Of a stretch of DNA of 31,259 bases, positions 17,014 to 22,808 are shown piece after piece. The DNA comes from VFZS01 sp964353255 (GTDB lineage Bacteria; Acidobacteriota; Terriglobia; Bryobacterales; Bryobacteraceae): contig CAYGVJ010000061.1 in the NCBI GenBank assembly GCA_964353255.1, forward strand, positions 1-31,259, read 5' to 3'. Position numbers and translations under genes: made by a program. Below the pieces are notes generated by a model. That model searched no databases. It saw only the letters and a list, made by a program, of their open reading frames with translations, and was not told where the DNA came from. Every line of letters starts with the position of its first letter. The first letter of the stretch is position 1.

Positions 17014-17107
17014 TGGCCCAGCTAAGGGAAAGTGATCGGCCTCCGCCGCTTGCGCCAATCGATCGGTGGATTCAGGTTCAGAGGGCAGCTCCACCCTCAG
17101 GCTTCCG

Positions 17108-17506
17108 TCAAGGCTCGATCCTTCGCAACCCTCGAACCGCATCGAAATCGCCGTCGAACGAGCAAATGGCTTCCAAACGATGCGTGAACACGACGGCGGC
17201 GTGCACGGCGTCGCGGGCGGAGAGTCGATCGTGCTCGTCCATGAGGCGCCGCGCCCGGTCCACGAGCGGCGCCGCGATGGGCAGGATCTCTGGAAAGAGC
17301 CGTCGCGCCAGATCATACACGCGCCTACCCTCGGCCCAGCGGCCGAGCGCCCGGTAGCGGTGCAGGATCTCCTGAAGCGATTCCGCGTCCAGCGCCGCCT
17401 CGACCTCGCCACGCGCCACGCGCTCCAAGAATCGGACCGAAGGTTCCTTGTTGGGGTGGTCAGCGCCAGCCGCATACATCAGGACGTTGGCGTCGAGCAG
17501 GATCAA
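17108..17506 (-). CDS. vapC: PIN-domain ribonuclease toxin (VapC type)
   Basis: The product is 132 aa, the usual VapC length. It begins LILLDANVLMYAAG (Asp5), continues with AESLQEILHRY (conserved Glu), SARDAVHAA (Asp99) and SFDGDFD, and ends GLRRIEP. These are the acidic residues of a PIN Mg-dependent nuclease site, all present. VapC toxins cut specific RNAs, commonly tRNAs or rRNA. The TTG start overlaps the antitoxin stop in a 4-nt TTGA, so translation is coupled and the toxin starts on a weak codon, as expected when antitoxin must be in excess. A longer in-frame extension to 17641 would overlap the antitoxin and is unlikely. Confidence 0.88.
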   Translation of the reverse strand: MILLDANVLMYAAGADHPNKEPSVRFLERVARGEVEAALDAESLQEILHRYRALGRWAEGRRVYDLARRLFPEILPIAAPLVDRARRLMDEHDRLSARDAVHAAVVFTHRLEAICSFDGDFDAVRGLRRIEP

Positions 17507-17751
17507 CGTGGGGCCTCTACCCAGGGAATCGATTCGCGTTCCATCTCCTCCGGAGTCCCGACAGGCAGTCCCAGGCTCGCCAGTTCCCGGACCGCGGCCA
17601 AGCGGTCGGCAGCGGGCCGCAGACCGTACTGCTGCGCACAAGCGTCGCGGACCAGTTCACCAACGCTGGTGCGCTCTCGCCGGGCCAGACGCGCTAGCCG
17701 GGCATAGAGCTGCGGAGGAAACAGGATGGTGGTCTTCTTAGAGAGCTCCAT
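17503..17751 (-). CDS. vapB: Ribbon-helix-helix antitoxin of the VapC pair
   Basis: The product is 82 aa. It starts MELSKKTTILFPPQLYARLA, a ribbon-helix-helix (CopG/Arc-like) beta strand and first helix, then RRERTSVGELVRDACAQQYG, the second helix. The C-terminal tail (GTPEEMERESIPWVEAPR) would neutralise the PIN toxin. The RHH dimer is expected to bind its own promoter. A 16-bp near-palindrome touches the start codon. I chose ATG 17751 because the RHH fold begins there and conserved sequence is absent before it; no Shine-Dalgarno precedes it, so the mRNA may be leaderless. A GTG at 17775 is an alternative. Confidence 0.82.
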   Translation of the reverse strand: MELSKKTTILFPPQLYARLARLARRERTSVGELVRDACAQQYGLRPAADRLAAVRELASLGLPVGTPEEMERESIPWVEAPR

Positions 17752-17766
17752 ATCCGTATATGGATA
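17751..17766 (-). promoter_or_regulatory. Near-palindromic operator at the antitoxin start
   Basis: TATCCATATACGGATA (minus strand) is a 16-bp inverted repeat with one mismatched pair, ending on the first base of the antitoxin ATG. Its position and size suit a ribbon-helix-helix autorepression site. Confidence 0.5.
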
Positions 17767-17794
17767 GGATACCACAGCCCAACGGGCAGCTTAT

Positions 17795-17892
17795 CCCCCC
17801 GCCGCCCCCCTCAGCAACTGGGCGGCGTGACGGAGGGCGGCGTCGGTGAGCCGCTCGCCGGAGAGCATGCGGCCGATCTCGCGGGTGCGGGC
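17795..17892 (-). repeat. recN 3'-end duplication (copy C)
   Basis: These 98 bp match 18449-18547 with a single substitution (C at 17878 against T at 18533) plus one base in a C-run. On the minus strand it encodes the last ~32 RecN residues in frame and keeps a stop (GGATAA here, GGGTGA in native recN). There is no start or upstream recN sequence, so it is not a gene. It is a direct repeat 655 bp from the native site. Confidence 0.92.
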
Positions 17893-17986
17893 TGAGGCCC
17901 GCATCCCGGGGGTGACAACAAGGGATAGCAGCGGGCCGTTGGCGGCCAGGCACCCGGAAGCGATAGACTAGGAACCAGGAGGCGAG
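17893..17986. other. Intergenic leader of the small antitoxin gene
   Basis: This is the unique sequence just inside repeat copy C. AGGAGG lies four nt before the 17987 ATG. A possible promoter is TTGGCG (17939) with TAGACT (17964), but its 19-bp spacer makes it weak. Confidence 0.3.
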
Positions 17987-18199
17987 ATGGGCCAGGCACC
18001 ATCGATTGCCGAAGTCGTGGCTGGGTTGCCACCGGAGTGCCAAAAGCAGGTGCGGGAGTTCGTGGAAGCCCTCATCGCCAAGCGACACCCCGGGCAGAGG
18101 AGGCCTCCCAAGTTCGACTGGGCAGGCTGCCTCACAGAACTGCGGGACCGGTACACGTCCGTTGACCTCCAGCACCAAATCGGCCGGTGGCGAGTTTAA
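17987..18199 (+). CDS. Small antitoxin-like protein (DUF2281/VapB-like), orphaned
   Basis: The product is 70 aa. The pattern LPPECQKQVREFVEALIAKR is followed by FDWAGCLTELRDRYTSVDLQHQ. It resembles short antitoxins that precede PIN toxins, in which a helix is followed by WAGAL-RDEYTSVELQ and a tryptophan-containing end. The start has an excellent AGGAGG four nt upstream. The partner toxin is missing except for its last codons, which follow 2 nt after the stop. The frame is intact, so it may still be expressed as an antidote-only gene. It lies between two direct copies of the recN tail. Confidence 0.7.
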   Translation: MGQAPSIAEVVAGLPPECQKQVREFVEALIAKRHPGQRRPPKFDWAGCLTELRDRYTSVDLQHQIGRWRV

Positions 18200-18201
18200 G
18201 A

Positions 18202-18279
18202 GCGATTGTCAGCTGCGATGCCGACTTCGACCGAACGCCCCGGGGCAGGCGAGTTCCCGCGGGCATCCCTGCCTCGTGA
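18202..18279 (+). pseudogene. C-terminal remnant of a PIN-domain (VapC) toxin
   Basis: Directly after the antitoxin stop, one frame reads AIVSCDADFDRTPRGRRVP and then a stop at 18279. This matches the conserved C-terminal end of VapC toxins (typically S-D-DFD-PG-RR-P) and parallels SFDGDFD...GLRRIEP in the intact toxin nearby. About 110 codons that should precede it are absent, so an internal deletion removed most of the toxin and left the antitoxin whole. The match is short; gene order strengthens it. Confidence 0.6.
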
Positions 18280-18333
18280 GGTGAAGTCGCGAGAGGCTCT
18301 CGGCTCAAGCAATGGCGCGCTGTTCGCGTGCGC

Positions 18334-18424
18334 TGGCGGCGAGGGCGGTATTCGAGTCCCCAGAGGGCCGTAAGACCCTGACAGCTTTCGAGGAGGCCCG
18401 ATTCAAGTACTCGCTCACACCGCC
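18334..18424 (-). pseudogene. Degenerate tRNA-Ser copy
   Basis: This aligns along its full length with the intact tRNA-Ser(CGA) at 696-785, including the encoded CCA (18336-18334) and the loop words TTGAATCGGG, CTCGAAA and CTCGAAT. Stems have decayed: the D-stem is AGC/TCG, the anticodon stem GCCTC/GCTGT has two mismatches, the T-stem GGGGA/ACCGC has two, the acceptor has one mismatch and one G-T, and the D-loop GG is lost. The variable arm still pairs (AGGGTC-TTAC-GGCCCT). It lies 21 bp after the recN stop. It is probably not a working serine tRNA. Confidence 0.75.
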
Positions 18425-18445
18425 GACGCGGTCAGCATCCGCCGC

Positions 18446-20137
18446 TCACCCCCCCGCCGCCCCCCTCAGCAACTGGGCGGCGTGACGGAGGGCGGCGTCG
18501 GTGAGCCGCTCGCCGGAGAGCATGCGGCCGATTTCGCGGGTGCGGGCCTCGCCGGTCACCTCCTCGACCAGCGCCACGGTGCGCCCGGCGGCTTCCTTCT
18601 TCTCGACGAAGAAGTGATGATCGCCGAAGGCGGCGATCTGCGGCAGGTGGGTCACGCACAGCACTTGGTCGCCGGCCGCCAACTGCTTCAGGCGCCGGCC
18701 CACGGTCTCCGCGGCGCGCCCGCCGATGCCAGCATCCACTTCGTCGAAGACCAGCGTGCGGGGGTATTGCGCCGTGCGCCTGGGAGCGCCGCCGGAAACC
18801 GCCAGGCAGGTCTTCAGCGCCAGCGCGATGCGCGAAATCTCGCCGCCCGACGCCACCTTTTCCAGCGGCCGGGGTTCCTCGCCCAGGTTGGGCGAAACCA
18901 GGAAACGCACCGCATCCGAGCCCCGCTCCGACCAGTCCGCCGGGCTGAGCTCCACCTGAAAAACCGTCCGCTCCATGGCCAGGGCCGCCAGCTCCGCCTC
19001 GAGGCGTTTCTCGAGTTTGCGCGCGGCCTCGGCGCGGCGCCGGCTGAGCTCGGCGGCGGCAGCCGTGTAAGCCTCGGCCAGCGCCTTTTGCTCACGCTCG
19101 AGCGCCACGCGACGCTCACCGGCGGTCTCGACGGCCGCGATCTCGGCGCGCACCTGCTCGAGAAACGCCAGCACCTGCTCGAGGCTGGCGCCGTACTTGC
19201 GCTTGAGCTTGTCGAGCGCGGCCAGCCGCGTCTCAACCTCCTCGAGGCGCGCCGGATTGGCCTCCAGGCGCGACAGGTAGTCGCGCAAACCGTAGGAGGC
19301 CTCCTCGACCGGTATCTGGGCCGCTTTCAGCGCCTCGCAGGAAGCTTCCAGCGCCGGGTCCAGCCGCGACAGCTCCTCCAGGCGCCGCCGCGTCGTGCCG
19401 ATGGCGGCGTGGGCCGAGCCGGGCGAGTCGTACAGGGCGGCGTAGGCGGCGTGCGCGCCCTCCTGGAGCCGGGCCACGTTCTGAAGCACGCGCCGCTCCT
19501 GTTCGAGCGCGGCGTCCTCGCCCGGCTTGGGCGCTGTGGTCTCGATCTCCCGGCGCTGGAAGGCCCACAGATCCAGCAGCCGGAGCTTCTCCCGCTCGGT
19601 GCGCTCCAGTTCCTCGATTTCCCGTGTGACGGCGCGCCAGCGCCCGTAAAGCCCGCCGACCTGGGCCAGCAGCTCGTCGTTGCTGGCAAAGGTGTCCAGC
19701 ATCTCCAACTGTGCCGCCGCCACAAACAGGCTCTGCTGATCGTGCTGGCCGTGGATGTCGCCCAGGAACGGCGCCAGGTCACGCAGCAGGGACACCGTGA
19801 CCGGGCGGCTGGCGGCGAAAGCCCGCGACTTGCCCTCCGGGTAGACTTCGCGTTCCAGCAGGAGTTCCCCGTCTTCGGCCCCTATGCCGGCCGCCTCCAG
19901 AAGCTGGCGGCACGCCTTGTCACGAGGCGCCTCGAAGATGCCGGAGATGCGCGCCCGCTCGGCTCCGGAGCGCACCACCTCGCCGGAGGCCCGCCCGCCG
20001 AAGAGCAGCCCGAGCGCGTCCACCACAATCGACTTCCCGCTGCCCGTCTCGCCGGTCAGCAGGTTAAACCCCCGGTGAAAGCGCACCCGCACGCGCTCGA
20101 TCACCGCGTAGTTCTCGACCACCAGCTCCACGAGCAT
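18446..20137 (-). CDS. recN: DNA repair protein RecN
   Basis: The product is 563 aa, the normal RecN length. It is an SMC-like ATPase acting in double-strand-break repair. The N-terminal ATPase half has Walker A GETGSGKS (~29-36) followed by IVVDALGLLFGGRAS and DIHGQHDQQSLF. A coiled-coil centre (~150-370) is rich in Glu, Arg and Leu. The C-terminal half has the signature VASGGEISRIALALK, Walker B TLVFDEVDAGIGG and VTHLPQIAAFGDHHFFVEK. The frame is also open to a TTG at 20146, but ATG 20137 begins the conserved MLVELVVENYAVIERV. Its last ~32 codons are duplicated at 17795-17892, and a shorter tail recurs at 830-868. TATAAT at 20151-20146 would start transcription almost at the ATG, so the mRNA may be leaderless. 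Confidence 0.96.
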   Translation of the reverse strand: MLVELVVENYAVIERVRVRFHRGFNLLTGETGSGKSIVVDALGLLFGGRASGEVVRSGAERARISGIFEAPRDKACRQLLEAAGIGAEDGELLLEREVYPEGKSRAFAASRPVTVSLLRDLAPFLGDIHGQHDQQSLFVAAAQLEMLDTFASNDELLAQVGGLYGRWRAVTREIEELERTEREKLRLLDLWAFQRREIETTAPKPGEDAALEQERRVLQNVARLQEGAHAAYAALYDSPGSAHAAIGTTRRRLEELSRLDPALEASCEALKAAQIPVEEASYGLRDYLSRLEANPARLEEVETRLAALDKLKRKYGASLEQVLAFLEQVRAEIAAVETAGERRVALEREQKALAEAYTAAAAELSRRRAEAARKLEKRLEAELAALAMERTVFQVELSPADWSERGSDAVRFLVSPNLGEEPRPLEKVASGGEISRIALALKTCLAVSGGAPRRTAQYPRTLVFDEVDAGIGGRAAETVGRRLKQLAAGDQVLCVTHLPQIAAFGDHHFFVEKKEAAGRTVALVEEVTGEARTREIGRMLSGERLTDAALRHAAQLLRGAAGG

Positions 20138-20145
20138 TTGAGGCA

Positions 20146-20151
20146 ATTATA
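20146..20151 (-). promoter_or_regulatory. Candidate -10 box of recN
   Basis: A perfect TATAAT lies eight nt before the recN ATG, with no Shine-Dalgarno between them. The expected +1 is then within a base or two of the ATG, giving a leaderless message. No clear -35 is seen. Confidence 0.4.
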
Positions 20152-20161
20152 CAGAGCCGGA

Positions 20162-20208
20162 ACACAGGCAAGAAGGCCTATTCCTGGACACAGGCACGAA
20201 TGCCTGTG
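20162..20208. repeat. Tandem REP-like hairpin, possible terminator
   Basis: Two related units occur side by side: an imperfect one beginning ACACAGGCAAGAAGGCCT and a perfect one, CACAGGCA-CGAA-TGCCTGTG (20189-20208). The second ends one base before the stop codon of the upstream isomerase gene, so its hairpin could stabilise or end that transcript. The motif looks like short extragenic palindromes scattered in related genomes, which cannot be counted from one window. Confidence 0.5.
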
Positions 20209-21162
20209 CTACGCCGGGACCAACTGCCGCAGGAAGTTGTGCGCGATGCGGTAGCCGGTCTTGAACTGCTCGGTGAACTCCGCGCCGCTGTACGGCGGGT
20301 AGTAGAGCTCGTCCTCGTGCTCGATGTTCATGGCCCCTTCGTAACCGGCGTCCATGAGCACCGTGAAGAACGCCTTCCAGTCCACCATGCCGAAGCCGGG
20401 CAGCCGGAAGCGCCACCAGCGGGCGTTGTTCAGCGGATGGATGCCCACGCGGCGCAGCACGGGCCACATGATCTCGGTGTCTTTCAGGTGCACGTCGCAG
20501 ATCTTGTCCACAAAGTCCCGCGCGCACTGGATGGGATCCATGAACTGCCAGACCAGGTGCGAGGGATCGTACTGTAGACCCACGTGGGGCGAGTCGCCGA
20601 AAGCCTTGAACAACGCTTCGAAACCGACCGGCCCGGTGGCGATGTTCGGCCCGCCCGCCCAAGGCTCCCACAAGATCCTGACCTTGTGTTTCTGGCACAG
20701 CGGGAAATACTGCTCCGTGTAAACGCGGACGATCTCAGCCACCTGCTCAGGGAGCGGCCGGCCAGGGAGCGTGCCGGAGGCCGTGGCCACATAGGGCACC
20801 CCGAGGCGGCCAGCCAGGGCGATGACTTTGGCAAAGTCGGCGTTGGTGCGGGCGCGCTGCCCAGGCTCCGGCGCGATGTGGTTGACCGTGCTTCCGAGCG
20901 AAGATACATGCAAGCCCGCGCGCTGGATGGCGGCCTTGACCTTCTCGGCCTGCTCGTCGCTCATGTCCGGGTCCAGGGTGGCCTTGTCCACGGCCAACTG
21001 GAGGCTGGAGAAGCCCTCACGCCGCGCGAATTCCAGATTGCCCTCGGTGAAACGCGCCAGGATGCCGAGCTTCGGTTTCCAGACCCTTCGGGCGGGTCTT
21101 TGCGCCTGGGCCGCGGCGGCCGCGGCCAGCGTGGTTACCAAGTGTCGTCGAGTGAGTCGCAT
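20209..21162 (-). CDS. Sugar phosphate isomerase/epimerase-like TIM barrel with Tat signal
   Basis: The product is 317 aa. The N-terminus RLTRRHLVTTLAAAAAAQAQ is a Tat-type signal. The xylose-isomerase-like TIM barrel covers ~35-310, with WKPKLGILARF, GFSSLQLAVDK, RILWEPWAGGPN, GLQYDPSHLVWQF, DVHLKDTEIMW and GAMNIEHEDE. Metal-ligand-type Glu, Asp, His and Glu occur at the expected strand ends. Substrate and reaction (isomerisation or epimerisation of a keto sugar) are unknown. The ATG at 21162 has AGGGAG six nt upstream; an upstream in-frame extension to 21324 lacks a ribosome binding site and would bury the signal. It is the last gene of a minus-strand cluster after the SnoaL-like gene (107 bp gap). 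Confidence 0.88.
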   Translation of the reverse strand: MRLTRRHLVTTLAAAAAAQAQRPARRVWKPKLGILARFTEGNLEFARREGFSSLQLAVDKATLDPDMSDEQAEKVKAAIQRAGLHVSSLGSTVNHIAPEPGQRARTNADFAKVIALAGRLGVPYVATASGTLPGRPLPEQVAEIVRVYTEQYFPLCQKHKVRILWEPWAGGPNIATGPVGFEALFKAFGDSPHVGLQYDPSHLVWQFMDPIQCARDFVDKICDVHLKDTEIMWPVLRRVGIHPLNNARWWRFRLPGFGMVDWKAFFTVLMDAGYEGAMNIEHEDELYYPPYSGAEFTEQFKTGYRIAHNFLRQLVPA

Positions 21163-21269
21163 GGAAATCTCCCTTCGCCTGAGCTCGAATCGGTCCATTC
21201 TGTAAGATAGCGTGCGGGCGTCCGCCAGGCAAGGGCCAACGCGGCCGCGCACCCTGCGACGCGCGATCT

Positions 21270-21683
21270 TCAGGGGACCACCCCGAGCTGTTGCATAAGG
21301 CTCAGAGCGTCGTAGCCACCCCAAGCTTCGACGATCTTGCCTTCCTGAACGCGGAGGATGGTGATCCCGACCAGGGTGATCTCCTTCCAGGTCGGGGGGA
21401 TGCCCAAGAACTCGCCCTGATGCGTACCCTTGAAGGTCCAGCGGACCGCCGTCTTGTCGCCTTCGGCGATCAGGTCTTCCACCGTAAAGCGCCCATCTGG
21501 GCAGGCCGCGTGCACGGTGCCCGCGTATTGCTTGAAGCCCTCCGGGCCACGGATCTCGTCGGGCCAGGACGGGTCGTGGCGGACATAGTCGGAGGTTACC
21601 AGCTCATGGAGTACATCCAGCTTCCCCTGGTTCCAGACCTCGTCGATCAGACGCCGCACAAGTCGCTTGTTCTCTTCTGACAT
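21270..21683 (-). CDS. SnoaL-like / ester cyclase family protein
   Basis: The product is 137 aa, one SnoaL-like alpha+beta cone-fold domain. Typical elements are SEENKRLVRRLIDEVWNQGK, LVTSDYVRHDPSWP, FTVEDLIAEGDKTAVRWTFKGTHQGEFLGIPPT and the end KIVEAWGGYDALSLMQQLG. Members range from polyketide cyclases to uncharacterised hydrolases; in this setting no substrate can be assigned. The ATG at 21683 starts at the conserved SEENK; AGGGAG is ~10 nt upstream, slightly long. It lies 69 bp after the dehydrogenase gene on the same strand. It may be in the same transcript without being part of the pathway. Confidence 0.85.
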   Translation of the reverse strand: MSEENKRLVRRLIDEVWNQGKLDVLHELVTSDYVRHDPSWPDEIRGPEGFKQYAGTVHAACPDGRFTVEDLIAEGDKTAVRWTFKGTHQGEFLGIPPTWKEITLVGITILRVQEGKIVEAWGGYDALSLMQQLGVVP

Positions 21684-21752
21684 AGCATGGCGCTCCCTCT
21701 GCTCAACCACTGATCTTAGCGCCAAGCGTGATGCGCCGGTGCGCACCCGCTC

Positions 21753-22808
21753 TCATGGGGCCAGCAGACTCGCGATTCTACTGCCCAGCTCGGCGGTGCG
21801 CAGCGAGCCGCCCAAGTCGCTGGTACGCTCCGCGGAGATGCTGAAGAAGCGCTCGACCGCCGAGCGAATCATGACCGCCCCCGCCGCGGCGCCGGGGAGC
21901 CAGTCCAGCATCATGGCGGCCGACAGGATGGCTGCCGTAGGATTGGCGATGCCCTTCCCGGCGATGTCCGGGGCCGAGCCGTGGGCGGGTTGGAAGACGG
22001 CGTAACGGTCGCCGATGTCGGCCGAAGGCGCCATTCCCATGCCGCCCACCAGGGCGGCGGCCAGGTCGGAGAGGATGTCACCGAACATGTTCTCGGTGAC
22101 CATCACGTCGAACCGCCGGGGGTTCTGAACCAGGTACAGCGCCGCCGCGTCCACGTAGATCTTCTCCGTCCGCACGGCGGGGAACTCCGCAGCCACCTCG
22201 TCGAAGATGCGCCGGAAGAAGGCCATCGACGGGAGCACGTTGGCCTTGTCCACCAGAGTGAGCAAGCCCCGGCGGGAGGCGGCCTGGCGGAAGGCGGCGC
22301 GGAACAGCCGCTCGGCGGCGGGCCGGGAAATGCGCAGAATGTCGCGGACCTCGGGAGCGTCGGGGGTATGCACAGAGCGCCGGGAGAAGAACAGACCCTC
22401 GGTGTTCTCGCGCACAATGAGCAGGTCGATGTCCCCGGCGCCGCAGCCCTTCAGGGGGGTGTCCTCGGCGTGATAGAGACGGACCGGGCGGAAGCCGCAG
22501 TAAAGGTCGAGCCGCTCACGCAGATCCAGTTGCGGCGCCATCTCGGTGCCGTCCGGCCAGCGCACGTCCGGCAGCCCCATGGCGCCAAGCAGGACGGCGT
22601 CGAATTCCTTGAGCCGCTGGAAGGCGGCCTCCGGCAGCGGATCGCCGCTGCGGCAATACTCCCCCGCGCCGATGGAGAATTCCTCGAAGCCGAACTCCAG
22701 CCCGCCCAGCCGGGCCTCGACCGCGCGCAGCACTTTCACCGCTTCGACGGTGACCTCCGGGCCGATACCATCGCCGGGGAGCAAAGCGATGCGGAAGAGC
22801 TTCTTCAT
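21753..22808 (-). CDS. Isocitrate/isopropylmalate dehydrogenase family beta-decarboxylating dehydrogenase
   Basis: The product is 351 aa. It is a cytoplasmic NAD(P)-dependent oxidative decarboxylase of the IPMDH/ICDH/tartrate-dehydrogenase family. LLPGDGIGPEV is at 10-19; substrate-binding arginines lie in LDLRERL (97), GFRPVR (107) and IVRENTEG (133); Lys188 is in LVDKANVL; the metal Asp residues are 220, 244 and 248 (YVDAAAL, MFGDILSDLAA). The NAD region is FQPAHGSAPDIAGKGIANP. The position normally held by the catalytic Tyr after ENTEG-L reads Phe140. The start overlaps the stop of the upstream Gfo/Idh gene (ATGA) with GGTGGAGG just before it, so the two are translationally coupled. That coupling argues for sugar-acid or tartrate-type catabolism rather than leucine synthesis; no leu genes are nearby. 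Confidence 0.87.
   Translation of the reverse strand: MKKLFRIALLPGDGIGPEVTVEAVKVLRAVEARLGGLEFGFEEFSIGAGEYCRSGDPLPEAAFQRLKEFDAVLLGAMGLPDVRWPDGTEMAPQLDLRERLDLYCGFRPVRLYHAEDTPLKGCGAGDIDLLIVRENTEGLFFSRRSVHTPDAPEVRDILRISRPAAERLFRAAFRQAASRRGLLTLVDKANVLPSMAFFRRIFDEVAAEFPAVRTEKIYVDAAALYLVQNPRRFDVMVTENMFGDILSDLAAALVGGMGMAPSADIGDRYAVFQPAHGSAPDIAGKGIANPTAAILSAAMMLDWLPGAAAGAVMIRSAVERFFSISAERTSDLGGSLRTAELGSRIASLLAP

Noticed and set aside
17507..17641. N-terminal extension of the PIN toxin by 45 codons
   Set aside because: It would lie wholly inside the antitoxin gene and lacks PIN similarity; the TTGA overlap start fits the family.
18482..20254. Long plus-strand frame opposite recN
   Set aside because: It is a mirror frame of recN with no motif or ribosome binding site; RecN on the minus strand has full Walker and signature motifs.
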